Source: Pilimelia anulata
GTDB lineage: Bacteria > Actinomycetota > Actinomycetes > Mycobacteriales > Micromonosporaceae
Reading direction: 5' to 3'
Length of the DNA: 64,000 bases
NCBI RefSeq assembly: GCF_014647895.1
Contig: NZ_BMQB01000009.1
Span: 176,052-240,051, forward strand
Shown here: one piece after another, positions 34,425 through 46,000 of the stretch
Layout: each line of letters opens with the position of its first letter
How positions within the stretch are numbered: the stretch's first letter is position 1
Position numbers and translations under genes: made by a program
Notes under the pieces: model-generated
The model's database searches: none
What the model was told of the DNA's origin: nothing
What the model saw: the letters and a program-made list of their open reading frames with translations, nothing else

Positions 34425-37400
34425 ATGCCGATCGACCGTGACCTCGCCGGAGCGATGGTGCGCGACGCCATCGCCCGTCATCTCGCCGTCCCGACCCCGG
34501 GCATCACTGCCGACACCCCGCTGGCCGCGCTCGGGTTGGAGTCCCTCACCGCCGTCCGGCTGCGCCGCGACCTCGCCGAGCGCGCCGGCGTCGCCCTGCC
34601 GCTCACCGCGCTGCTCGGGCACCACCTGGTCGGCGACGTCGTGGCCGCCGTCGCCGCCGCCGGCCACGGCTCCCCCGCCGCCGACCCCGGCTCCCGCACC
34701 GCCGTACCGCCGGCGGAGCCCGCCGCGGACCCCGCCGACCCGGACGGCGCGGCGCTGACCCCGGTGCAGGCCGCCTACTGGGCCGGCCGCGAACCCGGGC
34801 TGCCGCTGGGCGGCGTGGCCACCTACTGGTACCACGAGTACGACCGGCGCCCCGCCGACCCGGAAACCGACCTCGCGGCGCTGGAGGAGGCGTGGGACCG
34901 GCTCGTCCGCCACCATCCGATGCTGCGCGCCACCGTCGGCCGGGACGGCCGCCAGCGGGTCGCCGACCGGGTGCCCCGGTACCGGATCGGCCGCACCGAC
35001 CTGCGCCGGGCCACGCCCGAGCGGGCGGCCGCGGCCCTGGCGGAGCTGCGCGCGGAGCGCTCGCACCGGGTCCTGCCGACCGACCGGTGGCCGCTGTTCG
35101 ACCTGCACGCCGCGCTGTGCCCGGACGGCCGTACCCGGCTGTTCGTCGGCTTCGACGTGCTGATCCTGGACTTCGCGAGCTGGCGGCTGCTGCTGCGGCA
35201 GTGGGGCCGGCTCGTCGCCGCGCCGGGGAGCGCGCTGCCCGCCGTACCGCTGACCTTCCTGGACGTGCTCCGGCGGCGGGCGGCCGACCCCGCCGAGCGC
35301 GAACGCCGCGACCGGGACCGGGCGTGGTGGCGGGCGCAGGGGCCGCTGCTGCCGCCCGCGCCGGACCTGCCGTACGCCGAACTGCCCGAGACGCTCACCG
35401 GGGCGCAGTTCGCCCGGCACGGCCGCCGGCTCGAGGCCGAGGCGTGGGCGGCGCTGCGCGCCGCGGCGGCCCGGCACGGCGTCTCGGCGACCGCCACCCT
35501 GCTCGCGGCGCTGGCGCTGACGCTGGCCCGGTGGGGCGCCGACGGGGACTTCACCCTCAACGCCACCGTCTACGACCGCCCCGACATTGCCGGAGCGGAC
35601 GGCGTCGTCGGCGACTTCACCGGTACGGCCCTGGTCGGGCTGCCCGCGCCCGGGCCGGGCACCCCGTTCGCCGACTACGCCGCCGATGTCAACGCCCGGT
35701 TCTGGGCGGCCCTGGACCACACCGGGGTGACCGGCGTCGAGGTGCTGCGCGACCTGCCCGCGGCCGCCCGGCCCGGCTTCCCCGTGGTGTTCACCTCCGG
35801 CGTCGGGCTGCCCACCGACGGGGCGGGCTGGCTCGGCGAGGAGGTGTACGGCGTCTCCCAGACCCCGCAGGTGGCGCTGGACCACCTCGTCTGGGAGGAG
35901 GACGGCCGGCTCCGCGTCTGCTGGGACGCCGCCGTGCGCGCCTTCCCCGCCGGGTACGTCGACGGCCTCGCCGACGCCCACCACCGGCTGCTCACCGCGC
36001 TCGCGGCTTCCGACGCGCCGTGGCGGGCGCCGGACCCGGGCTGGGACCCCACCTTCCGGTCGCGGCAGCCGGCCGCGCCCACCCCCTACCCGGACGCCGG
36101 GCCGCTGCTGCACGACCCGGCGTCCGGGGTGGCCGCCCGGACCCCGGACGCGCCGGCGGTGCTCGGCGGCGGCCGGCCCTGGAGCCACGCCGACCTCGCC
36201 GGCCGCGCCGGGGCCGTCGCCGCGGCGCTGCGTACCGCGGGGGTGGCGGCCGGCGAGCCGGTGCTCGTCGCCCTGCCCAAGTGCCCGGACCAGATCGCGG
36301 CGGTGCTCGGCGTGCTGGGTGCGGGGGCGGCGTACGTGCCGGTGGATCCGGGCTGGCCGGCGGCGCGGATCGAGGCCGTCTGCCGGCGGGCGGGGATCCG
36401 GCGGGCCGTCGTGGCTCCGGACGCGCCGGCCGCGCTGCCGGCGGGGCTGACCACCGTCACGACCGGCGGCCGCACCGCCGCGCCGCCGCCCGCCGCCGGC
36501 CGCGCGGCGTCCGGCCTCGCCTATGCGATCTTCACCTCCGGCTCGACCGGCCAGCCCAAGGGCGTGGCCGTCAGCCACGCCGCCGCCCGGACCACCATCG
36601 ACGACATCACCACCCGGTACCGCATCGGGCCGGGCGACCGGGTGCTGGGCCTGTCGGCGCTGAGCTTCGACCTGTCGGTGTACGACATCTTCGGCGTACT
36701 CGGCGCCGGCGGGGCGCTCGTCCTGCCCGAGCCGGCGCGGCTGCGCGACCCCCAGTACTGGTGCCGGCTGATCGCGCAGCACGCGGTCACCGTCTGGAAC
36801 ACCGCCCCGGCGCTGCTGGAGATGCTGGTGGAGTACGCCGAGGGCGACCCGGACGCCGCCGCGGCGCTGCGCGGCCTGCGCCTGGTCCTGCTCTCCGGCG
36901 ACTGGATCCCCGTGGCGCTGCCCGACCGGATCCGCGCGCTGGCCCCGGACGCGGAGGTGATCAGCCTCGGCGGCGCCACCGAGGCGGCGATCTGGTCGAT
37001 CACGTACCCCATCGGCGACGTCGACCCGGGCTGGCCGAGCATCCCGTACGGGCGGCCGCTGCGCGAGCAGTTCTTCTACATCCTGGACCCCGCCGGCGCG
37101 CCCTGCCCGGTGGGCCGGACCGGCGAGCTGTTCATCGCCGGCGCCGGGCTCGCCGACGGGTACCTCGGCGACGCCGAGCAGACCGCCGCCCGGTTCGCCG
37201 TGCACCCCGTACTGGGCGAGCGGCTCTACCGCACCGGCGACCTCGGGCGCTGGCGCGTGGACGGCAACATCGAGTTCCTGGGCCGCACCGACCGGCAGGT
37301 CAAGGTGCGCGGGCACCGGATCGAGCTGGGTGACGTGGAGGCCGCGCTGGTCCGGCACCCGGCCGTCCGGCAGGCGGTCGCCTCCGCGCTGCCCGGCCCG

Positions 37401-40094
37401 GACGGCCGGCCCCGGCTGGTCGCCCACGTCTCGCTGCACCACCCGCTGCCCGACGTCGAGCGGACCCTCGCCCGGGACCTGACCCAGCAGCTCCCCGACT
37501 ACCTGGTGCCGAGCCGGTTCGTGGTGCTCGGGGCGCTGCCGGTCACGGACAACGGGAAGATCGACCACCGGGCGCTGCCCGACCCGTTCGCGGCGAGCCG
37601 GCCGGCCCCGGTGCCCGCGGCGCCCGGCCCGGCGGAGCCCGGCGTCCGCGGGGCGCTGGCGGCGGCGCTGCGCGACATGCTCGGTACGGCGGACTTCGGC
37701 CTCGGGCTGATCCCGGCCGGCGCCACTTCGCTGGAGGTCGTCCGGCTGGCCAACCTGGTCGAGGACCTCACCGGGCAGCGGCCGGCCTTCGCCGACCTGG
37801 TCGACGCGCCCAGCATCACCGCGCTCCTCGACGGCATCGCGCCGGCCGACGGTCCCGCGGTGCGCGACGCGCCCGCGGCGACGGCGACCGCCGGGCCGGC
37901 CCCGGACGCCGCACCGCCCGGGCCGCCCGCCGGACCTGCCGGGCCGCCCACCGGACCGGCCGGGCTGCCCGCCGCGGCGGGTGGCGGGCTGCCCCTGCCG
38001 CCTGCCGGGCTGCACCTGACGCTGCGCCTCGGCGCGGACCCCGACCGGCCCCTGCCCGACGCCCTGCGCGCCGCCGGGGACTGGCTCGACGCCGCCGCCG
38101 AGCAGGCCGGCCGCGTCGGCCTGCCGCCGCCGCGGATCCGGGTCGCCGACGGCCCCGCCCTGGTCGAGATGCGGCTCGACGGGCCGCCGGCGGCGCCCGC
38201 CACCGAGCCGTTCGCGCTGACCGAGATGCAGTTGGCGTACCTGGTCGGCCGGGCCGACCGCTGGCTCGGCGACCCGGTCGCGCCGCACTACTACACCGAG
38301 GTGGAGCGCGACGACCTCGACGTCGACCGGCTGCGCCGCGCGCTGGCCGCGGTCGTCGCCCGGCATCCGATGCTGCGCGCCGTCGTGACCGCCGACACCC
38401 GCCAGCAGGTCCGGGCGGCCGCGCCCGCCGGCGAACTGACGGTCGTCGACCTGTCCGGGTACCCGCCCGCCGAGCAGTCGACGCGGTTGGCGGGCCTGCG
38501 CCGCGACCTCTCCCACCGGATCGTCGACCCCACCGGCGAGCCGACCCTGCACGTGACCGCGACCCGGCTGAGCCGCCGGCGCTGGCGCCTCCACCTCGGA
38601 CTGGACCTGATCTTCTGCGACGCCCGCAGCGCCACCACCGTCGCCGACGAGCTGGCCCGGGCCTACGACGACCCGGCGGCCCTGCCCGCCGGCCCCGCCG
38701 CCGACTTCGCCGACTGGACCGCCGCCGTGGCGGCCGCGGCCACCGGCCCGCGCCGCCGGGCCGCCGAAGCGTACTGGCGCGACCGCGCCGGCGAGCTGCC
38801 CGACGGGCCCCGGCTGCCGATCCGGCCGCCCGGCCGCGGGCGGGTCCGGTTCACCCGGCGCCGTACCGTCCTGGCCCCCGACCAGTGGTCGGCGCTGCGC
38901 AGGCACGCCGCCGCCAACGGGGTGACGCCGTCGGCGGCGCTGCTGACCGCGTTCGCCGACGTGCTGCGCGCCGGCACCGGCCGGCCGGCGGGGACGCTGG
39001 TGGTGACCACGTTCGACCGTCCCCCCGGCCACGCCGGGGTGGTCGGCGACTACACCTCCACCGCGCTCGTCGACGCCGGCGGCGACGCCCCGCTGCTCGC
39101 CGACCGGGCCCGCGCGCTGAGCGGCCGCCTGCTGCGCGACCTGGAGCACACCACCGGCCCGCACGGCGTGCACGGCAACGAGGTACTGCGGCAGCTCACC
39201 GCGGACCGCGGCCGGCAGGTCGTCCTGCCGGTGGTCTTCTCCAGCGGCCTGGGCAGCACCGTGGACGGCGGCGGCGCGGCGGTCGACGCCTCGCACCTGC
39301 TGGCCGGGTTCGGCGAGACGGTGTACGCGATCAGCCAGACCCCGCACGTGGTGCTGGACTGCCAGGTGTTCGAGGCGGCCGGCGAGCTACGGGTCAACTG
39401 GGACGCCGTGGACGCCGCCTTCCCGCCCGGCTACCTCGACAACCTGTTCGCCGCCCAGCGCGACCTGCTCCACGCCCTCACCGACCCGGCGTCCTGGCCG
39501 CACGCCGACCCGGCGGCACTGGCGGGCCGCGACCTGGCCGCCGCGGCCGGCGGGCCGGCCGACGGGGACCCGGCCCGGCCGCTCGCGGCGTTCGACTCCC
39601 GGCCGGCCGGCCGGCCGACGCCGGCACCGGCGACGGCGGCGCGGGCCGCCTGGGAGGAGCGGATCACCGGCGCGATGGCGGAGCTGCTGGCCGTACCGGC
39701 GCGGAGCCTCGACCCCGCCCGCTCCTTCTTCGAGTCCGGCGCCACCTCCCTCACACTGGTCAGCCTGCACCAGCGGCTGCGGGCCGCCGCGCCCCGACTG
39801 TCGGTGCTCGACCTGTTCGCCCACCCGAGCATCCGCGCCGCCGCCACCCACCTCGCCACGGCCGACGACCCCGCCGCACCGCCCGCCCCGGAACGCCGTG
39901 CCGCACCCCCCGAACCCGGACCCCGGGCCGCGCCGCCGGAACCGAACCCCCATGCCGCGCCGCCCGAACCGGGACCGCGTACCGGGTCACCGGTCCCCCG
40001 CCAGCGGGTCGCACCGCCCGCCCCCGATCCGCTGCTCGCCGCCCGCAGCCGCGGGCAACGCCGCCGCCTGATCGCCGAAGGGACGCCCCGATGA
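34425..40094 (+). CDS. NRPS, HMWP2-like: CP-Cy-A(Cys)-PCP-Cy-PCP
   Basis: The 1889-residue synthetase has: carrier protein (2-78, LGLESLTAVRL); heterocyclisation domain (about 109-540) with DxxxxD as DVLILD and SQTPQV; adenylation domain (about 558-1058) with FTSGSTGQPKG, YRTGDLGR and NGKIDHRAL; PCP (about 1072-1145, GATSLEVV); second Cy (about 1260-1690, DLIFCD, SQTPHV); PCP (about 1738-1815, GATSLTLV). Specificity residues read by eye (FDLSVYD, WNTAP, LLSGDW, SLGGATEAAIW) agree with the cysteine code DLYN-L-S-L-I. Order and specificity match yersiniabactin HMWP2, except that the A domain lacks the embedded extra domain. A starter acid must be loaded on the first carrier by an enzyme not in this window. 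Stop overlaps the next start (ATGA). Confidence 0.9.
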   Translation: MPIDRDLAGAMVRDAIARHLAVPTPGITADTPLAALGLESLTAVRLRRDLAERAGVALPLTALLGHHLVGDVVAAVAAAGHGSPAADPGSRTAVPPAEPAADPADPDGAALTPVQAAYWAGREPGLPLGGVATYWYHEYDRRPADPETDLAALEEAWDRLVRHHPMLRATVGRDGRQRVADRVPRYRIGRTDLRRATPERAAAALAELRAERSHRVLPTDRWPLFDLHAALCPDGRTRLFVGFDVLILDFASWRLLLRQWGRLVAAPGSALPAVPLTFLDVLRRRAADPAERERRDRDRAWWRAQGPLLPPAPDLPYAELPETLTGAQFARHGRRLEAEAWAALRAAAARHGVSATATLLAALALTLARWGADGDFTLNATVYDRPDIAGADGVVGDFTGTALVGLPAPGPGTPFADYAADVNARFWAALDHTGVTGVEVLRDLPAAARPGFPVVFTSGVGLPTDGAGWLGEEVYGVSQTPQVALDHLVWEEDGRLRVCWDAAVRAFPAGYVDGLADAHHRLLTALAASDAPWRAPDPGWDPTFRSRQPAAPTPYPDAGPLLHDPASGVAARTPDAPAVLGGGRPWSHADLAGRAGAVAAALRTAGVAAGEPVLVALPKCPDQIAAVLGVLGAGAAYVPVDPGWPAARIEAVCRRAGIRRAVVAPDAPAALPAGLTTVTTGGRTAAPPPAAGRAASGLAYAIFTSGSTGQPKGVAVSHAAARTTIDDITTRYRIGPGDRVLGLSALSFDLSVYDIFGVLGAGGALVLPEPARLRDPQYWCRLIAQHAVTVWNTAPALLEMLVEYAEGDPDAAAALRGLRLVLLSGDWIPVALPDRIRALAPDAEVISLGGATEAAIWSITYPIGDVDPGWPSIPYGRPLREQFFYILDPAGAPCPVGRTGELFIAGAGLADGYLGDAEQTAARFAVHPVLGERLYRTGDLGRWRVDGNIEFLGRTDRQVKVRGHRIELGDVEAALVRHPAVRQAVASALPGPDGRPRLVAHVSLHHPLPDVERTLARDLTQQLPDYLVPSRFVVLGALPVTDNGKIDHRALPDPFAASRPAPVPAAPGPAEPGVRGALAAALRDMLGTADFGLGLIPAGATSLEVVRLANLVEDLTGQRPAFADLVDAPSITALLDGIAPADGPAVRDAPAATATAGPAPDAAPPGPPAGPAGPPTGPAGLPAAAGGGLPLPPAGLHLTLRLGADPDRPLPDALRAAGDWLDAAAEQAGRVGLPPPRIRVADGPALVEMRLDGPPAAPATEPFALTEMQLAYLVGRADRWLGDPVAPHYYTEVERDDLDVDRLRRALAAVVARHPMLRAVVTADTRQQVRAAAPAGELTVVDLSGYPPAEQSTRLAGLRRDLSHRIVDPTGEPTLHVTATRLSRRRWRLHLGLDLIFCDARSATTVADELARAYDDPAALPAGPAADFADWTAAVAAAATGPRRRAAEAYWRDRAGELPDGPRLPIRPPGRGRVRFTRRRTVLAPDQWSALRRHAAANGVTPSAALLTAFADVLRAGTGRPAGTLVVTTFDRPPGHAGVVGDYTSTALVDAGGDAPLLADRARALSGRLLRDLEHTTGPHGVHGNEVLRQLTADRGRQVVLPVVFSSGLGSTVDGGGAAVDASHLLAGFGETVYAISQTPHVVLDCQVFEAAGELRVNWDAVDAAFPPGYLDNLFAAQRDLLHALTDPASWPHADPAALAGRDLAAAAGGPADGDPARPLAAFDSRPAGRPTPAPATAARAAWEERITGAMAELLAVPARSLDPARSFFESGATSLTLVSLHQRLRAAAPRLSVLDLFAHPSIRAAATHLATADDPAAPPAPERRAAPPEPGPRAAPPEPNPHAAPPEPGPRTGSPVPRQRVAPPAPDPLLAARSRGQRRRLIAEGTPR

Positions 40095-43000
40095 CCGCGA
40101 TAGCCGTGGTGGGCCTCGCCTGCCGCTACCCCGGTGCCCCCGACGCGGGGGCGTACTGGCGGCTCCTGCGCGACGGCCGGGAGGGACTGACCCGGTTCAC
40201 CGACGCCGAACTCGCCGACCGCGGCGTGCCGGCGGCGCTGCGGCGCAACCCGTCCTACGTACCGGTCGGCGGGCTGATCGCCGGCCAGGACGAGTTCGAC
40301 CCGGACGCGTTCGGCATCAGCGAGGCCGAGGCGCCGCTGCTGGACCCGCAGGTCCGGGTGTTCCTCGAGTGCGCCCGGCACGCGCTGGAGCACGCCGGGC
40401 ACGCCGGCGGGGGTACCGGGGGCAGCATCGGCGTGTACGCCGGCGCCGCCCTGTCCGGCTACCTCGCCACGAACCTCGCCCACCGGTTCGACCCGCTCGG
40501 CGGCGCCGACCCGGCGGGCAGCCTCGCCCTGCACACCGGCAACGTCGCCGACTACCTGCCCCTGCACGTCGCGTACCGGTTGGGACTGACCGGCCCCGCC
40601 GTGGCCGTCGGGGCGACCTGCGCCACGTCGCTGGTCGCGGTACACCTCGCGGTGCAGGCGCTGGCCGCGGGCGAGTGCGACACCGCGCTGGCCGGCGGGG
40701 TGTCACTGCGGGTACCGCAGGGCCGCGGCTACCTGGCGGTCCCCGACGGGCCGTTCTCCACCGACGGGCACACCCGCTCGTACGCCGCCGGCGCGACCGG
40801 CACCGTGTTCACCCAGGGCGCCGGCGTGGTGGTCCTGCGCCGGCTCGCCGACGCGACCGCCGACGGCGACCACGTCCACGCGGTCATCCTCGGGTCGGCG
40901 ACCGGCAACGACGGGCCGGCCCGCGCCGGCTTCACCGCACCGGCCGCCGCCGGCCAGGCGCGGGTCATCGCCGAGGCGCTCGCCGTCGCCGACACCCCGC
41001 CCGACCGGATCTCCTACGTGGAGGGCCACGGCACCGGCACGGCGCTGGGCGACCCGATCGAGGTACGGGCGCTGCGGGAGGTGTTCGGCCCGGCCGACGC
41101 GCCCTGGTGCGGGCTCGGCTCGGTGAAGGGCAACATCGGCCACGCCGACTCCGCGGCCGGCGTCGCCGGACTGATCAAGACGGTGCTCGCGCTCCGCGAG
41201 GGGGTGCTGCCGGCCACCCTGCACGCCGCCGACCCCAGCCCCGCGCTGGAACTGCCGGGGTCGGCGTTCGACCTGGTCACCGAGGCGCGCGCCTGGACCG
41301 GCGCCGACCGGCGGGCCGGCGTCAGCTCGTTCGGCATCGGCGGCGTCGACTGCCACATGGTCCTGGCCGCCGCGCCGGCCGCCGCCCCGGCCCGGCCCGA
41401 CGACCGGCCGCAGTTGTTGCTGGTCTCCGCGGCCACCGCGGCCGCCGGCCAGGCGACCGCCGCCGCCCTCGCCGACCACCTCGCCACCGCCGACCCGCCG
41501 GCCGCCGCTGGTCACCTCACGACCGCCGACCAGCCGACCACCGCTGGCCACGTCACGGCTTCCGGTCCGCCGGCCGGCGACCGCGCGGTCGGCGCCGCGC
41601 CGGCCGGCGCACCGGTCGACCTCGCGGACGTCGCGCACACCCTCGCGGTCGGCCGGCCGGCCATGCCGCACCGCATCGCCGTCGCCGCCGCCCCGGCCGC
41701 GGCCGCCGCCGCCCTGGCCGCCGCCCGGCCGGCCGCGCCGGCCGGGCCCGCCCGGCTGGTGTACGCGTTCCCCGGCGGCGGGGCGCAGTTCGCCGGCGCC
41801 GGCCGGGTGCTCTACCGGCAGGAACCGGTGTTCGCCGCCGCCGTCGACGAGCTGGCGGACGCGTTCGCCGGCCGCATCGGGGTCGACCTGCGCGCCGACG
41901 TCCGGGCCGCCGGCGAGCCGGCGGCCGTGGCCCGGGCCCGCGACCCGCGGACCGGACTGCCGCTGCTGTTCACCGTCAGCATGGCCACCCTGGCGCTGCT
42001 GCACCACTGGGGGGTCCGCCCCGACGTGGTCCTCGGGCACAGCATCGGCGAGTACGCCGCCGCGGTCGCCGCCGGCGCCCTGGATCTCCACGACGCCGCC
42101 GCCCTGGTCGCCGAGCGGTCGGTGCTGATGGCCGGCCTGCCGGCCGGGTCGATGCTCGCGGTACCGCTGCCCGAGGCCGAGGTCGCCGACCTGCTCGGCC
42201 GCCACCCCGCCCTGGACATCGCCGCCGTCAACGCCGCCGACGCCTGCGCCGTGGCCGGCCCGGCCGACGCCGTGCGCGCCCTCCGCGACGAGCTGACCGG
42301 CCGCGGGGTCGACGCCCGCCCGGTCCGGGTGGACGTCGCCGCCCACTCGCGGCTGGTGGAGCCGGCGATGCCGGCCCTGGCGCGCGCCGCCGCCGACCTG
42401 TCCCCCCGGCCCGCGCGGGTCCCGCTGGTCACCACGATCACGGGCCGGCTCGCCGACGCCGCGGACCTGGCCGACCCGCAGCGGTGGGTGCGGCACCTGC
42501 GCGCCCCGGTGCGCTTCGGCGCCGCGCTGGACACCGCCGTCGGCGACGCCGGCCCCGCGGTCGTGGTCCAGGTCGGGCCGGGTGCGCTGATCGCCTCCCT
42601 GGCCGCCCGGCACGGCCGCCCGGCCGTACCGGCGGCGCTCACCACGCTGGGGCGCGCCGACGACGAGCCGGCGGGCCGGGCCGAGCTGCTCGGCGTGCTG
42701 GGGCGGCTGTGGCAGCACGGCGTGCCGATCGACCACGCCGCGACGCTCGCCGCCCCGCGCCGCCGGGTGCCGCTGCCGGGGTACGCGTACGGTCGCCGCC
42801 GCTTCTGGATCGAACCCCGGCCGCGCACCGCCGGCCACCGCGCGCCCGGCGAGGCCGCCGACGAACCGTCGGCCGCCGCCCCGCTGCACCTGCCCGCGTG
42901 GCGGCAGCTCCCCCCGCTCCCGCCGGCGCGGCTGGCCGGGCAGCGGTGGCTGGTCGCCGGACCCCACCCGTACGCCGGGCGGGTGGCCGACGCGCTGCGC

Positions 43001-46000
43001 GCCGCCGGCGCGGAGCCGGTCGACCGCCTCGGCGCCGACACCACCGGCGTGGTCAGCCTCATCGGGCTCGACGGCGGCCCGGCCGGGGACCGGGTGGCCC
43101 GCGCGGTGGCCGCCTACGGCGGCCTGGCGCAAGCCGGCGCCGGGGCCGACGCGCCGCTGGCCCTGTTGCAGGTCACCGTGGACGCCGAGCCGGTCGACGG
43201 CGGCGAGCCGGTGGACCCGGCGGCCGCCGCGGTGCGCGGCCTGCCCCGGGTACTCGGCCAGGAACTGCCCCGCCTGCACTGGCGCTGCCTGGACCTGCGC
43301 GCCGTGGACGCCGCCGCCGTACTCGCCGAGGCCGCCGACCTGGTCGCCTCCCCCCGGCGGCGCTGCTGGGAGGTCGCCGTCCGGGCCGGCCGCCGCTGGC
43401 TGCGCGAGTGGGCGCCCTGGCAGCCGGACGACGTGCCGGACCTGCCGGCCGCCCCGGTGGTACTCATCACCGGCGGCCTGGGCGGCGTGGGACTCGCCGT
43501 GGCCGGGGCCTGGTGCGCGGCGCACGACGCGACCGTCGCCCTGCTCGGCCGCACCGACCTCGCCGCGGCGCCCGCGCAGCGGCGGGAGGCGGTGGCGCGG
43601 CTGCGCGCCGCCGGCGCCCGGGTCGAGACGCACGCCTGCGACGTGACCGACGCCGCGGCGCTGGGCGCCGCCGTGTCCGGGATCGTCGCCGCGCACGGCC
43701 GGCTCGACCTCGTGATCCACGCCCCGGTGGTGGTGGCGCTGGCCGGCCTGGCCGAGCGCGACGACGCCACCACCGCGGCGGTGCTGGCCCCCAAGGTCGA
43801 CGGCGTACTGGCGCTGCGGGCGGCGCTGCGCCGGACCGGGCAGCGCCCGACGGTCCTGCTGGCGTCGTCCGCCGCCGGGACGATCGGCGGCTTCGGCCTG
43901 GGCGCCTACGTGGCGGCCAGCCGCTTCCTCGACGCCGTGGCCGCCGCGGAGCCCGGCTGGACGGCGGTCGACTTCGACCGGTGGCGCTTCGGCACCGCCG
44001 CCGAGGCCGAGGCCGCCGCCGGGATCACCATGCGCAACGCGCTGGACGCCGCCGACGCCGTGCGGGCCCTGACCGCCGTCGCCGCGCTGGGCCACGCCGG
44101 GCGGGCCCCCGACCAGGTGGCGATCTCGCCGGCGCCGCTCAACGAACGCGCCGTAGCGCTGCCCACCCGCACGGTCAGCGGCCCGGCCGCCGGCGGCGCG
44201 GCGCTGGCCACGGCCGGGCAGCGCCTGATCGCGCAGGTGTGGTCCGAGGCGCTGGGCCGCACCGTGGACTCCGCCGACGACGACTTCTTCGCCCTCGGCG
44301 GCCACTCCCTGCTCGCCACCCGGGTGCTGGCGACGCTGCGCGACGCGCACGGCGTCCGGCTCCGGCTGCGCGACCTCCTCGCCTGCCCGACCGTGGCGGC
44401 GCTGGCCGCCCTGATCGCCGACAACCCGGACAGCGCCGGGCCCCCGGCGACCGCCGCCACGCCGGCCACCGCGCCGGTTGCCGACGCGCGCGCGGCGGCG
44501 CCGTTCCCGCTGACCAGGGTCCAGCACGCGTACCGGGTGGGGCGCTCCGACGACTACGCCCTGGGCTCCGTCGGCTGCCACTTCTACCTGGAACACGAGT
44601 GCGCCGAGCTGGACGTACCCCGCTACGAGCGGGCCTGGAACGCCGCCATCGCCCGGCACCCTATGCTGCGCGCCGTGGTCACCGCCGACGGCGAGAACCT
44701 GGTCCTGCCGGCCGTACCCCGGTACCGGGTGCCGGTCACCGACCTGCGCGGGCACGAACCCGCCCGGGCCGGGGCGGAGCTGGCCGCGTGCCGGGACCGG
44801 CTGTCGCACCGGGTGGCCGACCCGACCCGCTGGCCGCTCATCGTCAGCGAGGTCGTCCACCTGCCCGACGGCACCTCGCGGCTGCTGCTGTCGGTGGACG
44901 TGCTGGTGTGCGACTCGGCCAGCTACCTGATCCTGGACCGCGAGCTGTGCGCGCTGTACCGCGACCCGGCCGCGCCGCTGCCGCCGATCGGCATCGACTT
45001 CGCCGGCTGCGTCGCCGCGCTGGAACAGCGCCGCACCACCGACGGGTACGCCCGGGCCCGCGACTACTGGACCGCCCGCGAGCTGCCGCCGGCCCCGCCC
45101 CTGCCCGTCCGGGAGACCGGCGGGACGCCGCGCTTCCACCGCCTCGCCGACGAGCTGCCGGCCGCGGCCTGGCAGCGCCTGTGCCAGCGGGCCGCCGCCG
45201 CGGGCGCGACGCCGACCGCGGTACTGCTGGCGGCGTACGCGACCGCGCTGGCCCGGTGGTCGGGCAGCGACCACTTCAGCCTGACCCTGACCGTGTTCGA
45301 CCGCCCCGCCACCCACCCGGACGTCGACCGGGTCGTCGGCGAGTTCTCCTCCCTGCTGCTGCACGAGGTCGACCACCGCGGGCCGGCCACCTTCGCCGAG
45401 CGGGTCCGCCGCACCCGGGACCTGCTCTTCGACGACCTGGACCACCGCGAGTACGGCGGCCTGGAACTGCTGGCGGAGCGTGCCCGCCGCGGCGGGCACG
45501 CCGGCAACGTCCCGGTGGTGTTCACCGGCATGCTCGACATCGCCCGCGACGCCGACGGCGTCGAGCACGACCACGAGTGGCTGGGCCCGGTGGTCCACGG
45601 CGTCAGCCAGACCCCGCAGGTGTGGCTGGACCACCAGGTGTTCACCCGCCGCGGCGCGCTGGTGCTCCAGTGGGACGTCAACACCGCGGCGCTGGACCCC
45701 GACGACGCCGCGACCGCGTTCGCCGGCTACGTCGACCTCCTCGCCGCCCTGTCCGCCCCGGACCGCTCGTGGGACGACCCGGTCACCCCGCAGCCCGCCG
45801 GGGCGCCGGCCCCGGCGCCGGCAGCGGCACCGGCGGCGGCAGCAGCCGCGACGGCACCGGCGTCGGCGCCGTCGACCCGGGACCCCCTGCGCGACATCTG
45901 GGCCGAGCTGCTCGGCCGCGACGACATCGCCGACGACGCCACGTTCGTCAGCCTCGGCGGGGACTCGCTGCTCGCCGTCCGGATGACCGCCCTCGTCCGC

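Noticed and set aside
34362..39347. A 1661-codon open frame on the minus strand opposite the NRPS
   Set aside because: Pure GC-bias shadow: Gly/Arg/Val-rich, no motif, opposite a fully motif-supported synthetase.
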